Below are positions 16,580 through 28,592 of a stretch of DNA of 47,971 nucleotides, one piece after another. Position 1 is the first letter of the stretch. Every line of letters starts with the position of its first letter. The translations under genes were made by a program, and so were the position numbers. The DNA lies in NCBI GenBank assembly GCA_016185465.1, contig JACPNO010000005.1, forward strand, positions 1 to 47,971, read 5' to 3'. Below the pieces are notes generated by a model, which saw only the letters and a list, made by a program, of their open reading frames with translations, did not search any database and was not told the origin of the DNA. The stretch is from Candidatus Solibacter usitatus. Its GTDB lineage: Bacteria; Acidobacteriota; Terriglobia; Bryobacterales; Bryobacteraceae.

Positions 16580-17482
16580 TTATTTTACGGGGTCGCAGAG
16601 CGGCAGGACGAGATCGATCAAGCCATCCATCTCTTCGGCGTTGGTTTGCTCCAGGTGCAAATAAGGCTCGCGCAGGCGATCGTACTGGATTACTCCGCGG
16701 CGCTTCAGCATTCGTTTATCGAGCACGATTCCGGCCTCGAGATGCTGCAGGCAAAACGCCATGTACGGCAGAGTGCGATACAGCAGCGCGCGCGACTCCT
16801 CGACTTTGCCTTCGTCAAACAGACTGATGATGCGCCCGTACACCTCCGTGATTCCGGGACCGGCCATGATGGCGCCGGCGCCACGTGGCATGCCATCGGC
16901 CATGTAAATGCCCCACAGCCCGAAGATCACTTGCACCTGGCCAGCGGTGCCGCGAATGATTTCGGCGCACTTGGCTCCGGGCAGTGGATTTTCCAGTTTG
17001 GCGAAATGCAGATTTTTCACGCGCTGCGCGAGGTCGATGTATACGCTGGCCGGAATGCCGGAGCCGGTGAGGTCAAGATCCTGAATCATAATTGGAATGC
17101 CGACCGAGCCAGCCACGCGTTCATAGAAGAGCGTCAACTCCTTGATGCTGAGCGGCGCCGTGCGCGGCGGTATCACCATCAGGCAATCCGCACCCAGCCT
17201 TTCGGCGTGACGCGAAAATTCGATGGTGTTGAAAATCGATCCCGAGCCCGTGCTGATGATGGTCGGCTTGCGCTTCCGGGTTTGGTCGAGCACGGTTTCC
17301 GCCATCCAGTAACGCTCGGGGTCGGAAAGCTTATAGGCTTCGCTGCCGAGGCCGGGAGCGCAAACGGCAGCCGCGCCGCGAGCGATGGCGAAATCAACTT
17401 GCTTGCGCAAATCCGCTTCATCGATGGTTTCGTCGTCGCGAAACGGCGTCATCATTACTGGAATGGACCCTCTGAGTTTCAC
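16580..17482 (-). CDS. dihydrodipicolinate synthase family aldolase with altered active site
   Basis: A 300-residue TIM-barrel protein of the DapA/N-acetylneuraminate lyase superfamily. The Schiff-base lysine is Lys162 (HFAKLENP). The usual catalytic tyrosine in the YNVP-type motif is replaced: the aligned segment reads IPIMIQDLDLTG with Gln134 at the Tyr position. It is therefore not a standard DHDPS and probably acts on another 2-oxo-acid, or by a changed proton relay. It faces away from a 2-hydroxyacid dehydrogenase gene, which could act on a related 2-oxo-acid; this link is inferred only from position. Confidence 0.83.
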   Translation of the reverse strand: MKLRGSIPVMMTPFRDDETIDEADLRKQVDFAIARGAAAVCAPGLGSEAYKLSDPERYWMAETVLDQTRKRKPTIISTGSGSIFNTIEFSRHAERLGADCLMVIPPRTAPLSIKELTLFYERVAGSVGIPIMIQDLDLTGSGIPASVYIDLAQRVKNLHFAKLENPLPGAKCAEIIRGTAGQVQVIFGLWGIYMADGMPRGAGAIMAGPGITEVYGRIISLFDEGKVEESRALLYRTLPYMAFCLQHLEAGIVLDKRMLKRRGVIQYDRLREPYLHLEQTNAEEMDGLIDLVLPLCDPVK

Positions 17483-17557
17483 AATCCTCCTCTAGGACGT
17501 TCCCGAACATTCTCTCAAAAGCAGCTATGATTGCGGATTGAGAATGCCGACACCCTT

Positions 17558-18532
17558 ATGAAAAAAGTTGTGATTACCGATCATGGTTTCCCCTCCATTG
17601 ACTTACAGCGCAACGTGCTGAAACCCGCCGGTTTCATTTTGGAAGAGATGCAGCCGATTTGCCGGACCGAAGACGAGGTCATCGAGCGCTGCGGCGACGC
17701 CGATGCGCTGCTGGTGCAGTGGGCGCCGATCACACGGCGCGTGATGCAGGCGCTGCCGCGCGCGCGTTGCATGGTTCGCTACGGCGTCGGCGTGAACAAC
17801 ATCGATCTGGACGCGGCCGCCGACCTCGGCGTCACGGTGGTCAACGTTCCCGATTATTGCCTGGAGGAAGTTTCCAACCACGCCGTGACGATGATGATGG
17901 CGCTGGCGAAACGGATTTCTCACGACCATCACCGCATCGCGCATGGCGAGTGGGGAGTGGGGCCGCTTCTGCCCGTTCCGGCGATTATCGACCTTACGCT
18001 CGGCCTGATCGGCTTCGGCGCGATTGCGCGCCGCGTGGCCAGAAAAGCGTCGGTCTTCGGATTCCGCCGGATCATCGCGGCCGACCCATTTGTGCGCGAA
18101 GACGTGTTCCAGGAGCATGCCGTCGAATCAGTGAGCCAGAGTGCCCTTATCGAGCAGGCCGATGTCATCTCACTGCATTGTCCGCTGCTTCCCTCCACCA
18201 CCCATTTGATCAACCGCGACTCGATTGCGCGCATGAGGCCGGGCTTGATCATCGTCAACACGTCGCGCGGGCCGGTGATTTTGGAATCCGATTTGATTGA
18301 CGCGCTGAAATCGGGCCGCATCGCCGGCGCCGGACTGGACGTTTTCGAGCAAGAGCCGCTGCCCGCCGATAGTCCGCTGCGCAGTCTGCCCAACGTGCTG
18401 CTCACTAGCCATGCGGCGTCGGTGTCGGAGCGGGCAGTCGATATGCTGCAAGTTAAAGCGGCGGAATCGGCGCGGGATTTTCTGTTGGGCAAGCGTCCGG
18501 CGGCCACGCTGGTTCCGGCAGCCGCGCGTTAA
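17558..18532 (+). CDS. D-isomer-specific 2-hydroxyacid dehydrogenase (CtBP-like)
   Basis: A 324-residue NAD-dependent dehydrogenase of the D-2-hydroxyacid family. It has the Rossmann motif GLIGFGAIARR, the catalytic Arg in NTSRGPVI, a glutamate in DVFEQEPL, and the catalytic His in LLTSHAASVSE (Ala after His). The N-terminal half resembles the C-terminal-binding-protein subgroup. These enzymes reduce 2-oxo acids such as glyoxylate or hydroxypyruvate; the substrate is not clear. The start used is the ATG at 17558; an in-frame TTG nine codons earlier is possible but lacks support. The gene is convergent with a broken ABC transporter whose open frame runs into it on the other strand. Confidence 0.85.
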   Translation: MKKVVITDHGFPSIDLQRNVLKPAGFILEEMQPICRTEDEVIERCGDADALLVQWAPITRRVMQALPRARCMVRYGVGVNNIDLDAAADLGVTVVNVPDYCLEEVSNHAVTMMMALAKRISHDHHRIAHGEWGVGPLLPVPAIIDLTLGLIGFGAIARRVARKASVFGFRRIIAADPFVREDVFQEHAVESVSQSALIEQADVISLHCPLLPSTTHLINRDSIARMRPGLIIVNTSRGPVILESDLIDALKSGRIAGAGLDVFEQEPLPADSPLRSLPNVLLTSHAASVSERAVDMLQVKAAESARDFLLGKRPAATLVPAAAR

Positions 18533-20165
18533 CGACACCGGCAGCGCGACTCGTTCGCTGCCTTCGCCCACTTGCTGGCGCCACATCGCGTAGTAGAGGC
18601 CCTTGTTGTCGAGCAATTCGGCGTGGCGGCCAAATTCGACAATGCGGCCACGCTCCAGTACATAGATGCGATCGGCGTGCAGAACGGTCGATAGGCGGTG
18701 CGCGATCAGGCAAGTGATGGCGTCGCGGCTTTCGGCCACCTCGCGAATGGTCTGGCTGATTTCTTCTTCGGTGAGCGAATCGAGAGACGATGTGGCCTCG
18801 TCGAACACCAGCAATTGTGGCTTGCGCAGCAGGGCGCGCGCGATCGATAGCCGTTGTTTTTCTCCGCCTGAAATCTTGACGCCGCCTTCGCCAATCACGG
18901 TGTCGAGCCCATTGTCGGCGCGCGCAAGCAAGCTTTCGACCGATGCCTGGCGCAACACTTGCAGGCATTCTTCGTCGGTTGCATCGGGGCGCACGAAGCG
19001 CAAATTCTCGCGAATCGATCCCGAGAAGAGCTGGGCATCCTGGGTTACGAAACCGATACGCTCGCGCAACCCTTCCATGGCCGCTTCGTCTTCTGCCGTG
19101 CCGTTGTAATAAATGTGGCCTGACTTGGGCCGGTACAATCCCACCAGCAATTTCACCAGCGTGGTTTTACCCGCGCCTGACGGCCCCACAAACGCAATGG
19201 TCTCGCCGCGGTTCACGTGAAACGAAATTCCGCGCAGAGCCGGCGTGGAAGCGGACTGGTGCTGAAACGACACGTTGTCGAAGCGCAGCGTCTCCAGGAA
19301 ATCTACGGCCACCGGGTGGAGCCGACGCGGCTCCGGCGGCAGGTTGAGAATGGCCTCGAAATTTCCGAGCGAGACTTCGGTTTCGCGATAAATATTGATC
19401 ACGTTGCCGAGTTCCTGCAGCGGACCAAAGATGAAGAACGAATAGATGAACAGCGAAAAGAATTGGCCGACTGTGATTCGCTGCGTGAAAATCAGGTACA
19501 GCATCAGAAACAGAATCGACGTCCGCAGCAGGTTCACGCAGGAGCCCTGCACAAAGCTCAGACTGCGCAGGTAACGGACTTTTTTCAGTTCAAGTTTGAG
19601 GATTTTCGCCGTGGTGGAGTTGAGGCGCGCGATCTCCTGCTGGGCGAGTCCCAGGCTTTTCACCAGCTCGATATTGCGCAGAGATTCCGTAGTGGCCCCC
19701 GCCAGCGCCGTCGTCTCGCGGACGATCACCTTCTGCACTTCCTTGATTTTCCGGCTCAGTACAGAGCTCAAACCGCCCAGCAGGGCGGACTTTCTGCAGT
19801 TTGCCCAGCGTCTCACCGCTGCGCTGATCCTCGAACAAGGTGTATGGCAGTTCGAGCGAATGGCGGATGCCGTCGGCGTAGATGCGCGCGCCCACCTGCT
19901 GGGTAATCAGGTTTACGAAATAATCCTGAAAGTTCTTGGCGATGCGCGATACCAGAGCCACGCCCACCGCGGCTGCGAGCAGCACGCTGACGCCGCGCAA
20001 GAACTGAGCGCTGGTATATTCGCGATGACGAGTGGCGTAGGAATCGATGATGTGGCGGAAGATAAGCGGGTCCATCAGCGAGAAGACCTGATTGATCGCC
20101 GCCAGCGCCAGCGCCGCTGCCACCAGTTTCCAAAAATGCCGCAGGTATCGATAAAGAATGGCCAT
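18170..20165 (-). pseudogene. ABC exporter (permease-ATPase half transporter), interrupted by an internal deletion and frameshift
   Basis: A type-I ABC exporter split into two frames. The first part (20165 to about 19790) has the first membrane helices and ends in ETLGKLQKVR, then runs out of homology. The second part (about 19790 to 18560) resumes at GGLSSVLSRK and holds the remaining helices, Walker A GPSGAGKT, signature SGGEKQR, Walker B LLVFDEAT and the H-loop AHRLS. Roughly 40-50 residues expected between the halves are missing and the frame shifts there, so the membrane domain is broken. The real C-terminus should lie near 18560 (AMWRQQVGE), but the frame stays open to 18170, antisense to the dehydrogenase gene. 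An assembly error is the alternative. Confidence 0.75.
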
Positions 20166-20215
20166 GAAAACAAGCACCCCTCAGGTTATGATTCCATTGT
20201 CCTATGATGGGGTTC

Positions 20216-21187
20216 ATGTATTCACGAAGGGATTTTGGAAAGCTCGCTCTGGCCGGTTTGCCTTACCGGCTGGCGGCCGGAAAAATCAATTCAACCGTGA
20301 GCGGCGTGCGCATCGGAGTGCAGACTTACAGCTTTCGCAACGTGCTGCGGCAGCAAGGCAATCCGGTGGACGGCATCATCATGGCCATGACGCAGGTGGG
20401 CCTGGCCGAGTGCGAAATCTTCGAGCCGGAATTGCAGCCCTCGGCGCTTTCCGCCAATGCGCCCTGGGCGGTGACCGCCGAAGGAAAGGTGTCAGAAGCT
20501 TCGCTCTTTGGGAGGCCGCCGACGGGAAAGCCGTCGCCCGCGCAGCTTGCGAATCGCGAAGAGGTCCGTCAGTGGCGGATTAACACTTCAATGGACTACT
20601 TCGTGGGTGTTCGCAAGAAATTCGCGGCCGCGGGCATTGAGATCTTTGCTTTTTACTACATCCTGAAAGACGACTGCACCGATGCTGAAGTGGAGCGGGG
20701 CCTGGAGATGACTAAAGCGCTCGGCGCCAAGGTGATGACGACATCCGCCACGCTAACGCTGGCGCGGCGCATTGTCCCGCTGGTCGCCAAGCATCAAGTC
20801 TTGGTTGCGATGCACGGACATTCGAATCTCGCCGATCCGAATCAATTCGCTACGCCAGACAGCTTCGCGCAGGCGGTCGCGATGTCCAATCAATATCGCG
20901 TCAACCTGGACATCGGCCATTTTGTGGCTTCGGGATTCGACCCGGTGGCGTACATTCGCGAACACCACGATTGGATTACCAACATCCATATCAAGGATCG
21001 AAAGAAGAACGACGGCCCCAACGTGCCTTTCGGCAAGGGTGACACGCCGATCAAAGATGTCTTGCAATTGCTCAAGGCGAAGCGTTACCCGATTCCGGCG
21101 ATGATCGAGTACGAATACGATGGCGCTGGCACGCCGGTTGAGGAAGTGCGGAACAGCTACGAGTTTGTGAAGGCGGCGCTGGCTTAG
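20216..21187 (+). CDS. Tat-exported sugar phosphate isomerase/epimerase-like TIM barrel protein
   Basis: A 323-residue xylose-isomerase-like TIM barrel (AP endonuclease 2 superfamily). The N-terminus MYSRRDFGKLALAGLP holds a twin-arginine motif followed by a hydrophobic stretch, so it is probably exported folded. Metal-binding positions expected of the fold are seen in HGHSN, NLDIGHFVASG, HIKDRKK and the final MIEYEYDG. Many soil bacteria carry such exported isomerase-like proteins in sugar breakdown. I place the start at 20216, seven bases after TATGAT; an ATG at 20204 lies in frame but inside that hexamer. Confidence 0.82.
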   Translation: MYSRRDFGKLALAGLPYRLAAGKINSTVSGVRIGVQTYSFRNVLRQQGNPVDGIIMAMTQVGLAECEIFEPELQPSALSANAPWAVTAEGKVSEASLFGRPPTGKPSPAQLANREEVRQWRINTSMDYFVGVRKKFAAAGIEIFAFYYILKDDCTDAEVERGLEMTKALGAKVMTTSATLTLARRIVPLVAKHQVLVAMHGHSNLADPNQFATPDSFAQAVAMSNQYRVNLDIGHFVASGFDPVAYIREHHDWITNIHIKDRKKNDGPNVPFGKGDTPIKDVLQLLKAKRYPIPAMIEYEYDGAGTPVEEVRNSYEFVKAALA

Positions 21188-21260
21188 AGGTACAACCGCT
21201 CCCTTTGGTCACGGCTCTGTTACATAGGTTTTCGGTCGGATATTTGCGGGTGCATGAAGA

Positions 21261-22795
21261 CTAGCGCACGCGCAGATCGCGGCCGGTCATTTCCTTGGGT
21301 TGCTCGACGCCGAGAACTCCCAGCAGCGTCGGTGCAATATCGCGCAGCGCGCCGCCGGCACGCAACGCGCGGCGGGCTTCGTCCACTAGAATGAGTGGCA
21401 CCGGGTTGGTGGTGTGGTACGTGTGCGGAGCCTTGGTAACCGGATCGATCATGGTTTCGGCGTTGCCGTGATCGGCGGTGATGATCCATGCGCCGTTGCG
21501 CGCGCGCAGGGCTTTGTAAATTTCCCCAAGGCCGGCGTCGACGGCTTCCACCGCACTCACGGTCGGAGCCATTTTGCCGGAGTGGCCCACCATATCGGCG
21601 TTGGCGTAATTCATCACGATGACGTCAAAATCGCGCTTCTCGATGGCCTTTACAACGACTTCCGTGATGCCGGCGGCGTTCATTTCCGGCATCAGGTCGT
21701 AGGTGGCTACTTTGGGAGACGGCACCATCTCGCGCTCTTCGCCGGGGTAAGGCTTCTCTTTGCCGCCGTTGAAAAAGTAGGTTACGTGAGCGTATTTTTC
21801 GGTCTCGGCCACGCGCAGGTTTTTCCAATTCATTTGAGCGAAGACGTTGGCCAGAATGTTATTGGGATGCTCGGCCGGCAAAACATACGGCAGCTTGGAT
21901 GTTTTGTCGTACTGCGTCATGGTGACGTAGTGGAGATTTTTCGGGGCGAGCGATCGCGATGGCCGCTCCAGAGTTGCATCGGTGAGAGCGAGGGTGGTTT
22001 CACGGGCGCGATCGGCGCGGAAATTGAAAAAAATTACGGAATCCTCATCGCGGATGGGGCCTACTGCGTCGCCGCGCTCATCAACGACGGTAATGGGTTC
22101 GACAAACTCATCGGTGATGCCTTTTTCGTAAGAGCGCTTTACTGCGGCAACAGGATCGGCAGCTTTTTCGCCGTTGCCCAGCACCATGGCGCCGAACGCG
22201 CGCTCGATGCGCTCCCAGCGCTTGTCGCGATCCATGGCGAAGTAGCGGCCGGTGACGGAGGCGATCTTACCCACGCCGATGGTGCGTAGCTGCTGCTCGA
22301 TCTCGCGCAGGTAGCCAGCGCCGCTTTGCGGCGGTGTGTCGCGTCCGTCCAGAAAAGCGTGTATAAAAACCTGATTGACGCCTTCCTGCCGCGCCATTTT
22401 GAGCAGAGCGTAGAGATGCGTGAGCAGCGAGTGCACGCCTCCCGAGCTGCACAGGCCGAGCAAATGCAGATGGCGTCCGCGCGCGTGATGCATCGCGTCG
22501 ACAAGCGCCGCGTTGCGGAAGAACTCGCCGCCGGCAATCATCTGATCGATGCGCGTGACGTCCATCAGAATGATGCGGCCGGCGCCGATGTTGAGATGAC
22601 CCACCTCGCTATTGCCCATCTGTCCGTCCGGCAATCCGACGAAAGGTCCGGATGTATGGATGAGGGTGTTGGGAAACTCTCGCAGCAACTCGTCGTAATT
22701 GGGTTTGAGCGCGGCGGCGATGGCGTTGCCTTGAAACACCGGCGAATAACCCCACCCGTCGAGGATGGTGAGCAGCAGAGGTTTGGGTCGCGCCA

Positions 22796-22796
<1 letters not shown>
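21261..22796 (-). CDS. gpmI: 2,3-bisphosphoglycerate-independent phosphoglycerate mutase
   Basis: A 511-residue manganese-dependent mutase converting 3-phosphoglycerate to 2-phosphoglycerate. It belongs to the alkaline-phosphatase superfamily. ILDGWGY at the N-terminus and the phospho-serine in MGNSEVGH are present, as are later metal ligands in [11 protein letters not shown] and ITADHGNAE. Length is normal. Its ATG shares a base with the enolase stop (TAATG), so it is translated by reinitiation after enolase, the next enzyme of the same pathway. Confidence 0.97.
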
Positions 22797-25323
<2,527 letters not shown>

Positions 25324-25406
25324 TTAGTTGATGAACAAATCCTTTTTAATCAATCGATTAAATAACATTGCCCGCGGCAACAGAGCGGGGTTCTTAAAGA
25401 TTAGGC

Positions 25407-25434
25407 TTGACTTTATCGTTGCACCACCTATGAT
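25407..25434 (+). promoter_or_regulatory. sigma-70-like promoter of rpsU
   Basis: TTGACT (25407-25412) and TATGAT (25429-25434) are separated by 16 bp, each one base off consensus. Transcription would start near 25441, giving a leader of about 53 bases that contains a GGGGG-rich ribosome site before the TTG start. Confidence 0.68.
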
Positions 25435-25493
25435 ATCAGTACCTTGACCGCCTTGTGCGGGAAAGTTGCATTTGGATTGGGGGTGTAGTTTTT

Positions 25494-25691
25494 TTGGCTG
25501 AAGTTAAGCTGCAGGAAGGCGAAACGCTGGAGAACGCGTTACGCCGCTTTAAGAGGAAGGTCCAACAGGAAGACATCATAAAAGAAGTAAAGAGACACTC
25601 CTTCTATTTAAAGCCGGGGGAAAAGAAGCGGGCCAAGCAAGCGCTGGCTCGTAAGAGAAACCGGAAAAAGAATCGTCGGGAAGTGGAGTAG
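25494..25691 (+). CDS. rpsU: 30S ribosomal protein bS21
   Basis: A 65-residue S21 protein of the small ribosomal subunit. The chain AEVKLQEGETLENALRR followed by FKRKV and the basic KKRAKQALARKRNRKKNRR tail match the family closely. I place the start at a TTG (25494), because S21 proteins begin M-A-E-V and the upstream extension (from 25455) is not S21-like. A GGGGG run about ten bases upstream can serve as ribosome site. A rare TTG start suggests its translation is kept low or regulated. Confidence 0.93.
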   Translation: MAEVKLQEGETLENALRRFKRKVQQEDIIKEVKRHSFYLKPGEKKRAKQALARKRNRKKNRREVE

Positions 25692-25698
25692 CACAGGG

Positions 25699-25716
25699 CG
25701 GGGCTTACAAGCCCCG
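25699..25716. repeat. hairpin between rpsU and the zinc-ribbon gene
   Basis: CGGGGCTT and AAGCCCCG form a perfect 8-bp stem with a two-base loop, eight bases after the rpsU stop. There is no T tract, so it is at best a weak terminator; it could also protect the rpsU message end. Confidence 0.45.
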
Positions 25717-25773
25717 TTCCGCCGTTCCTGGTAGCGGGGAAATGTGGAATCGGGACCGGCAGGAGCCAGGGTG

Positions 25774-26079
25774 ATGCCAGAGATCGTGGACCGTATCCTC
25801 AAATGTTCAGACTGTGGGGCGGAATTCGTATTCACCGCGGGGGAGCAGCACTTCTTCCGCGACAGAAATTTCAAAAATGAGCCCAAGCGCTGCAAGGCAT
25901 GTAAGGCCAAGCGCCAGGGAGGCGCGCCCGCCGGTGCGCCGCGCACCGAAACCATGACCACCTGTTCGCAGTGCGGCCGGGAAACCACGGTGCCCTTCAA
26001 ACCCACTCAGGGAAGACCGGTATTTTGCCGGGAATGCTTCCTCAGCCGTAAAGCTGCCGCGGCTGGAGCGGGCGCGTAA
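25774..26079 (+). CDS. double zinc-ribbon protein
   Basis: A 101-residue basic protein with two treble-clef or zinc-ribbon modules. The first uses C11, C14, C40 and C43 (CSDCG ... RCKAC), like the probable zinc-ribbon family PF13451. The second uses C64, C67, C85 and C88 (CSQCG ... FCREC). Function is unknown; the pattern suits nucleic-acid or ribosome binding. The ATG at 25774 has AGGAG eight bases upstream. It follows rpsU on the same strand by 82 bp, which hints at a role linked to translation. Confidence 0.78.
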   Translation: MPEIVDRILKCSDCGAEFVFTAGEQHFFRDRNFKNEPKRCKACKAKRQGGAPAGAPRTETMTTCSQCGRETTVPFKPTQGRPVFCRECFLSRKAAAAGAGA

Positions 26080-26118
26080 AACGCGCAGCGGCACGTCCAT
26101 TTTCTAAAGCTCGATCGG

Positions 26119-27528
26119 TCAACGATTGTGGAGCGGCTCTTTGTGCGTCTTCTCGCGCCTCTTGCGCGCCCACCCCTCTTTGTTGACCTGGCGCGCGCGG
26201 CCGAGCGCGAGCGAATCGGCGGGCACGCCGTCGGTAATCACCGATCCTGCTCCCAGATACGCCCCTTCGCCGATTTCTACCGGCGCGACCAGCGTGGAGT
26301 TACTTCCGACAAAAGCCCCTTTGCCGATGCGGGTGGGATGTTTGGCAATGCCATCGTAGTTGCAAGTGATGGTGCCGGCGCCAATGTTGACGCCCGCGCC
26401 GATGGCCGCATCCCCTAAATACGCCAGATGCATGGCCTTGGCGCCGGGGCCCAGGCGGGTCTTCTTTAACTCCACAAAATTTCCGACATGGGCGCCCGCC
26501 TCCACATGGGCATCCATGCGCAGGCGCGCGTACGGGCCGACGCGCGCGCCGGAATCCAGGCGCGATGCGTCGACGATGGTGAACGCGCCCACTTCCACGT
26601 CGTCAGCCAGAGTGGAATTGCGCACAATCGAGCTTGCGCCGATGCGGCAGTTTTCCCCGATCACGGTTGCGCCCAGAATCTGCGCGAACGGCTCGATGAC
26701 GCTGTCGATCCCGATGCGCGCCTGAGCGTCCACACTGACGGTATCCGGCTTTTGAATGGTGACGCCGTCCAGCATCAGCTCACGGACCTTGCGATCCCGG
26801 AAGGCGCGATCCGCCGCGGCCAGCTCTACGCGATTGTTGATGCCCAGCAGATCAGCGGGATGCTGCGCGCGCAGAGCGCCAATCGAATGGCCGGCGCGTA
26901 CCAGCACTTCGACCATGTCGGTCAAATAATATTCATGCGCGGGATTGTTGGGCTGGAGTTCTCCGGCGTGTTTCCAGAAAGCGTCGGCGCGAAAACAATA
27001 GATGCCTACGTTGCCTTCGCGGATGGCCAGTTGTTCGGGCGTGCCGGCGCGCTGCTCGACCACCGCCTGCACACTGCCCTTGGCGTCGCGAATCACGCGG
27101 CCGTAGCCGGTGGGGTCGTCCAGCATGGCGCTGACGAGGGTGCCTGCATCCGTCGATTCGCTCTGCTGCTTGACCAGGGCATGCAGAACTTCGGCCGGGA
27201 TCAGCGGGCAATCGCCGTAGTAAATGACGAGCAGCCCGCCCAGGTGCGCAAGCGCAGCGCGGCCCGACGTTACGGCGTGACCGGTGCCTTTCTGCTCGCC
27301 TTGCTCGATGAATCCAACGCCACGCGCGCCCACCGCTTCGCGGACCTTATCCGCCTGATGGCCGACCACCACGAAGACCCGCTCGGGCGCGGCGATCTGC
27401 AGTGCGGTGTCCACCGTGTGCTCAATCAGCCTTCGCCCTCCGGCCTGATGCAGCACTTTGGCCTGGCGCGATTTCATGCGGGTGCCCAATCCGGCGGCGA
27501 GAATCACAACGGTGGCGCGACTGTCCAT
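26119..27528 (-). CDS. glmU: bifunctional UDP-N-acetylglucosamine diphosphorylase/glucosamine-1-phosphate N-acetyltransferase
   Basis: A 469-residue GlmU making UDP-GlcNAc for peptidoglycan and lipopolysaccharide. The N-terminal uridylyltransferase domain has LAAGLGTRMKS (10-20) and the linked lysine, then GDCPLI. The C-terminal left-handed beta-helix has repeated hexapeptides (IGASSIVRN, VEVGAFTIV) and the acetyltransferase signature HLAYLGDAAIG and NIGAGTITCNYDG. It is the gene after yvcK, 20 bp downstream. CATAAT lies five bases before the ATG, so a second, leaderless start inside the operon is possible. Confidence 0.96.
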   Translation of the reverse strand: MDSRATVVILAAGLGTRMKSRQAKVLHQAGGRRLIEHTVDTALQIAAPERVFVVVGHQADKVREAVGARGVGFIEQGEQKGTGHAVTSGRAALAHLGGLLVIYYGDCPLIPAEVLHALVKQQSESTDAGTLVSAMLDDPTGYGRVIRDAKGSVQAVVEQRAGTPEQLAIREGNVGIYCFRADAFWKHAGELQPNNPAHEYYLTDMVEVLVRAGHSIGALRAQHPADLLGINNRVELAAADRAFRDRKVRELMLDGVTIQKPDTVSVDAQARIGIDSVIEPFAQILGATVIGENCRIGASSIVRNSTLADDVEVGAFTIVDASRLDSGARVGPYARLRMDAHVEAGAHVGNFVELKKTRLGPGAKAMHLAYLGDAAIGAGVNIGAGTITCNYDGIAKHPTRIGKGAFVGSNSTLVAPVEIGEGAYLGAGSVITDGVPADSLALGRARQVNKEGWARKRREKTHKEPLHNR

Positions 27529-27548
27529 GCCCTATTATGGAATGCCGC

Positions 27549-28562
27549 TCAGCTTCGCGGCGACTTGCGGCGCCTGCGGCCGTCGAGCGCCAGTTTCACG
27601 GCGACGGCTGCAATTGCGTCCGGGTTATGGCGGACTTTGACGGCTTGCTGCAGCAGATCGCCGCAAATCACATTCACGCCCATGGCCGCAATACGGGCGG
27701 TGTCGTTTTCGACTGGCGCTGCCTGCTGGCTCGCATACCTGGCGATGAGGGCGCTCTTGATGGGCTTGGTGTTGAGAATGGCGTAATCAAGCAACGAACC
27801 GCGAGCGTGCTGATGCACCACGCGCAGATGATCGGATGCGGCGAAGGCGGTGGTTTCCCCCGGCTGCCACATCAGGTTGACGAAATAGGCTTTGATGGCC
27901 GGTGATTTGCGAATGGCTTCGGAAATTCCGGATACCAGCAGATTCGGCACTACGCTGGTAAAAAGCGAGCCCGGGCCGAGCGTGATCAGATCGGCCGCGG
28001 CAATCGCGGCCAGAGTCTCCGGAAGCGGCCGGCACTTGCGCGGCTGCAGGCGAACGCTGACGATCCGGCGCCGGCTGCGGCTGATGCGGGTTTCGCCCTG
28101 TACGCGCCTTCCGCCTTCAAGCGTCGCCTCCAGCACGACGTTGCGCGTGGTGGCGGGATAAATACGGCCCTGGATGGCCAGCACTTCGGCGGATTCTTTC
28201 ACGGCAGCGGGGAAATCACCGGTGATGCGCGTTAGCGCAGTCAGAAAGAGATTGCCAAAACTGTGGCCTTTGAGTCCGCGGCCGCTCTCGAAGCGGTATT
28301 GGAACAGGCGGGACAGCAATCCCTCGTCCTCTGAAAGCGCCACCATGCAGTTGCGGATATCGCCGGGGGGAAGGACGTCGAACTCGCGGCGCAACCGGCC
28401 GGAACTGCCGCCGTCATCGGTCACGGTGACCACGGCGGTGATATCCACGCGCGGATGATCCAGCTGGCCGGCGTACCGTTTCAGTCCCTTCAGCAGCACC
28501 GACAAACCGGTTCCGCCGCCGATAGCCACAATACGCAACGGATCTTTGGACAGATTGCGCAT
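27549..28562 (-). CDS. yvcK: YvcK/GlmR family UDP-GlcNAc-binding regulator
   Basis: A 337-residue protein of the YvcK (GlmR, CofD-like) family. The N-terminal IVAIGGGTGLSVLLKGLK motif and VTDDGGSSGRLRREF are diagnostic, as is the later LGPGSLFTSVVPNLL. In Firmicutes and mycobacteria these proteins bind UDP-GlcNAc and tune carbon flow into cell-wall precursors. Here the gene directly precedes glmU, whose product is UDP-GlcNAc, which supports the same role. The ATG at 28562 starts exactly at the conserved N-terminus. It follows the TPR gene by 30 bp. Confidence 0.93.
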   Translation of the reverse strand: MRNLSKDPLRIVAIGGGTGLSVLLKGLKRYAGQLDHPRVDITAVVTVTDDGGSSGRLRREFDVLPPGDIRNCMVALSEDEGLLSRLFQYRFESGRGLKGHSFGNLFLTALTRITGDFPAAVKESAEVLAIQGRIYPATTRNVVLEATLEGGRRVQGETRISRSRRRIVSVRLQPRKCRPLPETLAAIAAADLITLGPGSLFTSVVPNLLVSGISEAIRKSPAIKAYFVNLMWQPGETTAFAASDHLRVVHQHARGSLLDYAILNTKPIKSALIARYASQQAAPVENDTARIAAMGVNVICGDLLQQAVKVRHNPDAIAAVAVKLALDGRRRRKSPRS

Positions 28563-28592
28563 GGGCTTTATGAGGCTGAGAAGCGCGGATGC

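Noticed and set aside
17531-17557. TTG start for the hydroxyacid dehydrogenase
   Set aside because: The ATG at 17558 begins the typical N-terminus; the extra nine residues have no family support and no ribosome site.
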